From NCBI GenBank assembly GCA_036571765.1, contig BROE01000011.1, positions 1,583,841 through 1,647,840 of the forward strand: a DNA stretch of 64,000 nt, written 5' to 3'. The DNA comes from Plecoglossus altivelis. Its lineage: Eukaryota; Chordata; Actinopteri; Osmeriformes; Plecoglossidae. This document shows, in pieces, positions 56,901-62,900 of this stretch; the stretch's first letter is position 1; every line of letters starts with the position of its first letter. The position numbers and the translations under genes are program-made. The notes beneath the pieces are model-generated. The model had not been told where the DNA came from. It did not search any database and saw only the letters and a list, made by a program, of their open reading frames with translations.

Positions 56901-59900
56901 CCCGAGTCTTTGACCTGTGGCTCGCACCACTCCGGGTCCTCGTCAAACGAGCGCCCCCCCAGCCCCACCATCCTCCTGAGCCTGTCGGCCAGGGAGTCGG
57001 AGGAGTCCAGCAGGAGGGCCTGCTGCCCACGGGGTTTCCTGTCTGCCCCCTGACTGTCACCTGGGGGAGGTAGGTGGGAGGGGGTGGGGGGGGAGTAGAC
57101 AGACAGAAGGGGAGGAAGGGTGTGCGAGTTGAAAGGGAAGGGGAGTAGGAGTAAGGAAGAACAGATCGGAGGAAGGAGAATGGGATCAGCAGAAGGGGAG
57201 GAGGGGAGGAGGTAGGGGAGGGCCAGAAGGAGGAATGGGTGGAGGGGAGGAGGGAGGGAGTAGGGGAGCGATGACAAAAACAAAACAAAAAAAACATGGT
57301 AGTTTGAGTTAGGTTCGAGAGATGGGAGATGACAGGGATCCGCCAAGGAGGGCGGGGTCATACCATAGACATGTGTGCGGCCTCGCTATGCCACGTTGCA
57401 TGGTCCCACCACTGGCCATCCATGTCTCCTAGAACAAGCAGGGTTCAAACCAAACACACACGCGAAGCAGAAGACAGGTGAGAACAGGACAGAAAAACTT
57501 CAGACAAACACACAGGCAGGGAGACAAACAGACAGGCCGACAGACAGACAGACCAATAAAAAAGAAAACATCCACGCAAACATACACACACGCTCACACA
57601 CACACCCACTAAGTGTGTAACAGTGCATGTAATCGTACCGAACCGTCACAGGGCGGACGTCACAGTTCAGTGCAGGTCAGACAATGAACACATCAGAGTC
57701 AGTCCTCTACTTAATGGAAACGGATTATGAGGCCAATCAAGTGAAATGAGCGAGAACCCAGCACAACGTTCTCCATCTGTCCTTGTTTAATTGCTGGGAG
57801 TTTAAGAAATGCGTGTGGCAAGCTTGCTTGATAGAGAGAATGGCAGTTTGGCATTGCTCAAAATGAGAAACGGGCATTTATTGGAACTTAAGGTCATGTC
57901 GGCAGGTTGTGCAAAGCAAGCTATTTTAGCTTCAATTGCAAACAATTCAAACTATAACATCCCACTCCCTCCCTTCAAAGCCACTTCCACAAAACTGTAG
58001 GAACGTGCATTGAGGGAAGAGACAGAGTGCGTGCAGGTAGGTAGGTAGACCAACAGATGGCCTGTCCAATCCTTAGGTGCTATCTACAGGTTAAGTTAAT
58101 TTAGGCGAATACGACCAAAGGTGCTTCTCAACAACATTGCTTACCCTGCTTTTAAGCTCAAATACCGCATTTCCGTCGTGGACACCAGACTTTTGCGGAT
58201 GGATTGATATGATATTTTGGATGTGGCACAGAGGTTATATGAAAAGAAACCTAGTATTTGGGATTTGGTGCTTATTCCTGTTGCGCCAAATTCATATCGA
58301 ATCGTGACCCACAAAACCCTGGTGTCACCGAACTGTGACTTCTGTGTACTGTGCTCCCCCTAACCCTCATACCTAACATTCTTTGTGTGACCTGGAGTTG
58401 ACCACGTAGTCCCCCTGTACGATCATGTTTAGGTTCAACTGATACAACCTTCAGGCTTATCAGCTAACACCACAACACAACCCTAGTTAACCCTAACTGT
58501 TCACCATAACCTTGGACAGCCACTCCCGGTGTCTTGAGATGGTTCAACCATAAAACAACCCAGATCAACTGGGGTGCACTTCCCAAAGTCTCTCTGAACC
58601 TTTTTGATTGGTTAACCCTTGTTCAGCCCTGGTTGACCTCCGCCAGACATTCTGAACCTTGAGCTGATTCAACTCTCTCACACCCTGGTCATGAACTCCT
58701 AACAGTGGTTCAACTGTGGTCAGCCCTGTGCTCAGTCCCAGGTTAGCCAGTCTGCATGGGTCAGTTCCAGGTTAGCCAGTCTGTAAGGGTCAGTCCCAGG
58801 TTAGCTAGTCTGCATGGGTCAGTTCCAGGTTAGCTAGTCTGCATGGGTCAGTTCCAGGTTAGTTAGTCTGCATGGGACAGTCAAAGGATAGCTAGTCTGC
58901 ATGGGTCAGTTCCAGGTTAACTAGTCTGTATGGGTCAGTCCCAGGTAAGTTAGTCTGCATGGGTCAGTCCCAGGTTAACTAGTCTGTAAGGGTCAGTCCC
59001 AGGTTAGCTAGTCTGCATGGGTCAGTCCCAGGTTATTTAATCTACATTGGTCAGTCCCAGGTTAGTTAGTCTGCATGGGACAGTCAAAGGTTAGCTAGTC
59101 TGCATGGGTCAGTTCCAGGTTAACTAGTTTGTAAGGGTCAGTCCCAGGTTAGTTAGTCTGCATGGGACAGTCAAAGGTTAGCTAGTCCCCAATAGCTTGC
59201 TGGTACCTGCAGGTTGTGTGTAAGCAGCTCCTTGGCCAATGACAAGTCATGGTCTTACTGTCTATGGTGACATGGGCAGCTAGCCTGATAGGATTTCAAA
59301 ACAACCACAAAGCACACACACATATCCAATATAGACACAAACCTTCCCAAAACACACACACTCCAACACAACACTGTCTACTGCATGGCTGCATACCTGC
59401 CTGCCCGCCCACCCGCCCGCCCGCCCGCCCGTCTGCCAGCCAGCCAGCCAGCCAGCCAGACCATACTCCTCACTCTGCTGAACAGTGACCTTCTCTCTCT
59501 GTGTTTATGTAAGGATTAAATAAAAGGATTCGATTGATCCTAGGTGAGCAGTGATAGCGAGCTGAAAGACTAGCTAAATAAAGAACGCCCAAGCAAGGTC
59601 TTGCCTGCAACGCTTTACATTAAGATGACCATTTTTACCATCTAACTACAGGTACAAGGAAACAAGCAGTATTTGTTTAGTAATTTAAATTATTCTACTT
59701 CAGTATACCTTACATCTATATCATCTATTCAGCCTTCTAACTCTTATTGTGCCACTGAAACACTTTTGGAAGACCCTATACTGCTACCATTGAATTATAT
59801 CGCCATTCGTAAGTATTTATGATGTCTTTACTATAGATGCTTCTATGCAGCGGTAGTTAATGTCACTTTAAAGAAAACTGTTACTGTGTCGTAGTTGTTA

Positions 59901-62900
59901 ACCTTAATATCAAGGGTTGCAATACAGTGACATGGTAGTTAAAGTAACCTTCATGTCAGTCTTGCGTTCTGGTCCACACAGCAGACTGTTACACACCAGA
60001 ACAACAAAGCGTGTCTGAAGTATTCTTAAATTCAAAGTCTTTTATTGTCGGACGTAGCACGGGATCAGACCGGGCACGGAAAGTCTTTGGAGAAGACGAC
60101 GCGTAACATGACATATGACTGCTCGGTATGTGTGTGTGTGTGCCATGTGAAAGCAGGAGGTATATATTTGGTTCCCTCATACTCACACTACTCCTGTTCT
60201 ATTCTCCCAGTTGTCCACTGCAGCCTGCCAAAACCTGCGTTACTGGTGAAGATAACCTACGACCTACACTTCGCACACACATACATGCACACATACACAC
60301 ACCCTTATACCTTTACAGTAGACGAAGACCTTCAACATCCACCTCGGACGGAAACACCCACCTTTCACACGCACATACACACCTCAGACATTCACACACC
60401 TCGCACACATGCACCTCCATACCTACTGGATAATAGAACATCAAACTTATTCTTCACACACATACACCTTTCAGACACACTCGTCAGATAAACAATCTCA
60501 CACACACACACTGCTGGTACCTGCACTACCTCTTTAGAAGAAGATGCTATGGCTCACCTCAAACCTCTAACCTCTTCCAACACACACACACAACACGCTA
60601 CACCCCCCCTCTAACGCCACACACTGGTACTCACAGGACTGGGAGGTCCCCATGGGGGGGTGGTCAGAGAGCAGGAGGGAGTGTGTGTGTCCGCTTGCTG
60701 GCGCCCCTCCTCTGTCAGAGCAGGGAGGTGCAGGGAAGTTCATGCCTTACAGTAATAAGCTTACCTGTCCTGTATAAGCCAGCTTTAACACTACAGCCTA
60801 CATGATCCCCAACACAGCACCGCCCTTCCTCGGCTTCTCCTTTGTTACTGCTATTCCTCCTGCTCTTCCACTTCCTGCTCCTACTGTTTCTAGAGGTCCG
60901 GGGCCGCTAGAGAGAGTAGAGGAGGCCCGGTTCCCTTCTGACGGGTCTTCAAGTGCAGCTCCTCTCTGGTCTCATCCAGATGGCAGCTTATCCAACAGAG
61001 TGCAAAAAAGAACCAAGGACGCATCCAGGAGCGAGGCAACGAGTCTGCTCCTTCTCCGGAGGTGGGAAGGGGGGGGAGAGGCGTGAGGAGGGAGGCTCCT
61101 GGGAGCGCCAGGCCAGGCTCAGAGGTTCCTGGCAGGGCTGGGGAAGAGCATGGTCCTGGGGTGTATGGATGTGTGGATGACTTCAGCCTCTCCTGCTCTC
61201 TGTGTGACTGCTTCGCTAGTCTCCTCCTGGTGGGAGGGAGTAGGGCCAGTCTGGACCAATCAGGTCCTGTAAGCTCTGATGAGATGGCCTTTGCCCAATG
61301 ACATCTGACCAGCAGATAAGTCTGTCAGAGGTCGCCTTGAGGCTTTTCTGATTGGCTGGCTGCCGCGTCTACCGGGACCTATCTGATTGGGTAAAGCCGG
61401 AAAGATCAGTGGCACAGGCCTCTCATACCAGCCTCTAACACGAGCCTCTGACAGCAGCCTCTAAAAACAGCCTGTAACAACAGCCTCTGATAGCAGTCTC
61501 TCAGGTGTGTGTGTATGTGTGCATGAAGGAGTGTGTGTGAACATGATGCGGTGTGTGTGTGTATGAATCTACTTCTCGAGATTTGTCTCCACACACATGC
61601 TCTCTCTCACACACAGAAGCACACACAGACTCGCTCTCACACACACACACACAGGCACATGCGTAAACACACACAGACACTGAAATGACACCTCTGAACC
61701 CAGCCAGACACTCAGTTAGAGCGGAGAGACAGAAAGACAGTGAGTGATGGAGCAGAGTGAGAGAGAGAGAGAAGGAGAGAGAAGGGGGAGGGCAGATAGA
61801 GAGAGATAGGGGAGAGAGACGGGAAGAGAGAAAAAGTGAGAGACAAAAGGGAAGGGCAGAGAGAGGGAGGGAGGGAGGGAGAAAGGGGTAGTGCAGAGAG
61901 AGGGAGAGAGAAAGGTATTCTGTCACTAGATGTCTTCTCTTCTTCTGTACAACTGCCGTAAGAGGCTTATCACATTGAGCTAATTAAGGCTCTGACAAAA
62001 TCAGAGCCAGGAGAAGATAGAGATGCAGAGGGAGAGAAAGAGAGGGAGGGATGGAGGGGGAGAGACACGGAGGCTGGGAGGGAAGGAGAAAGAGAAAGGA
62101 CAAGAGAGAACAACAGCAGTGCAACCACGCAATCATTTGAACATCTAAATATGTCCCTCACCTGACCACCAACACACAGCCTCACACACACACACACAAA
62201 CACACCTCTCCGTTACTTGGCAACCAGCAAGTGATCTCACTCACACATCAACAATGACAGACAGACAGACAGACAGACAGGCAGACAGACAGACAGAAAT
62301 AGTAGAAAGAAAGGCAGACTGGCAGACAGACAAGACAGACCGCATCATACGGTTCCAAAACAGAAATCCCTCAAATGGTTCCCTGCACACTGCCTGTCTC
62401 TGTCTTCTAAACACACAAACACAAACGCACAGTAACATGACAGCTAGGCATGTAACTCTCCATACATCACACTCACACAAACACATACCAGGGTTAGGGT
62501 TAACACAAACACATTCCCCCCCGACCGACACTCACTCTCCATCTCGGCGTCCTCACAGCTGGTGTACTCTGGCGTGGTGGCGAGCTCCTCCTCCGAGCTG
62601 CTGAAGCTGCCAATTACGTGCAGCCTCCCCATGCGCTTCCCCCTCTGGGGGTGGGGCCTCAATCCCGATTGGTCGGTGCTGAGCGAATCGTTCCTCCCCA
62701 TTCCATCTGTAGTCCTATGGAGGGCAGAGCTAGGGTCTAGATGCTGCTGCACCTGAGGATTCTGGGTAGAACGCCCTTCCCCCAGCACAGGGCTCCGGCG
62801 AGGCGACGGGGGGCTATGATTGGTCCGGTCCACCGAGTACGACCGCTGACCGGCCAACAGCGGCGGGGGCTGGCGCCCGGAGCGGCCGTGGCCTTGGAGG

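Noticed and set aside
57809..58000. 63-codon plus-strand ORF in unique sequence
   Set aside because: Antisense to a RIMS2 intron, no recognised domain, no promoter or splice context.
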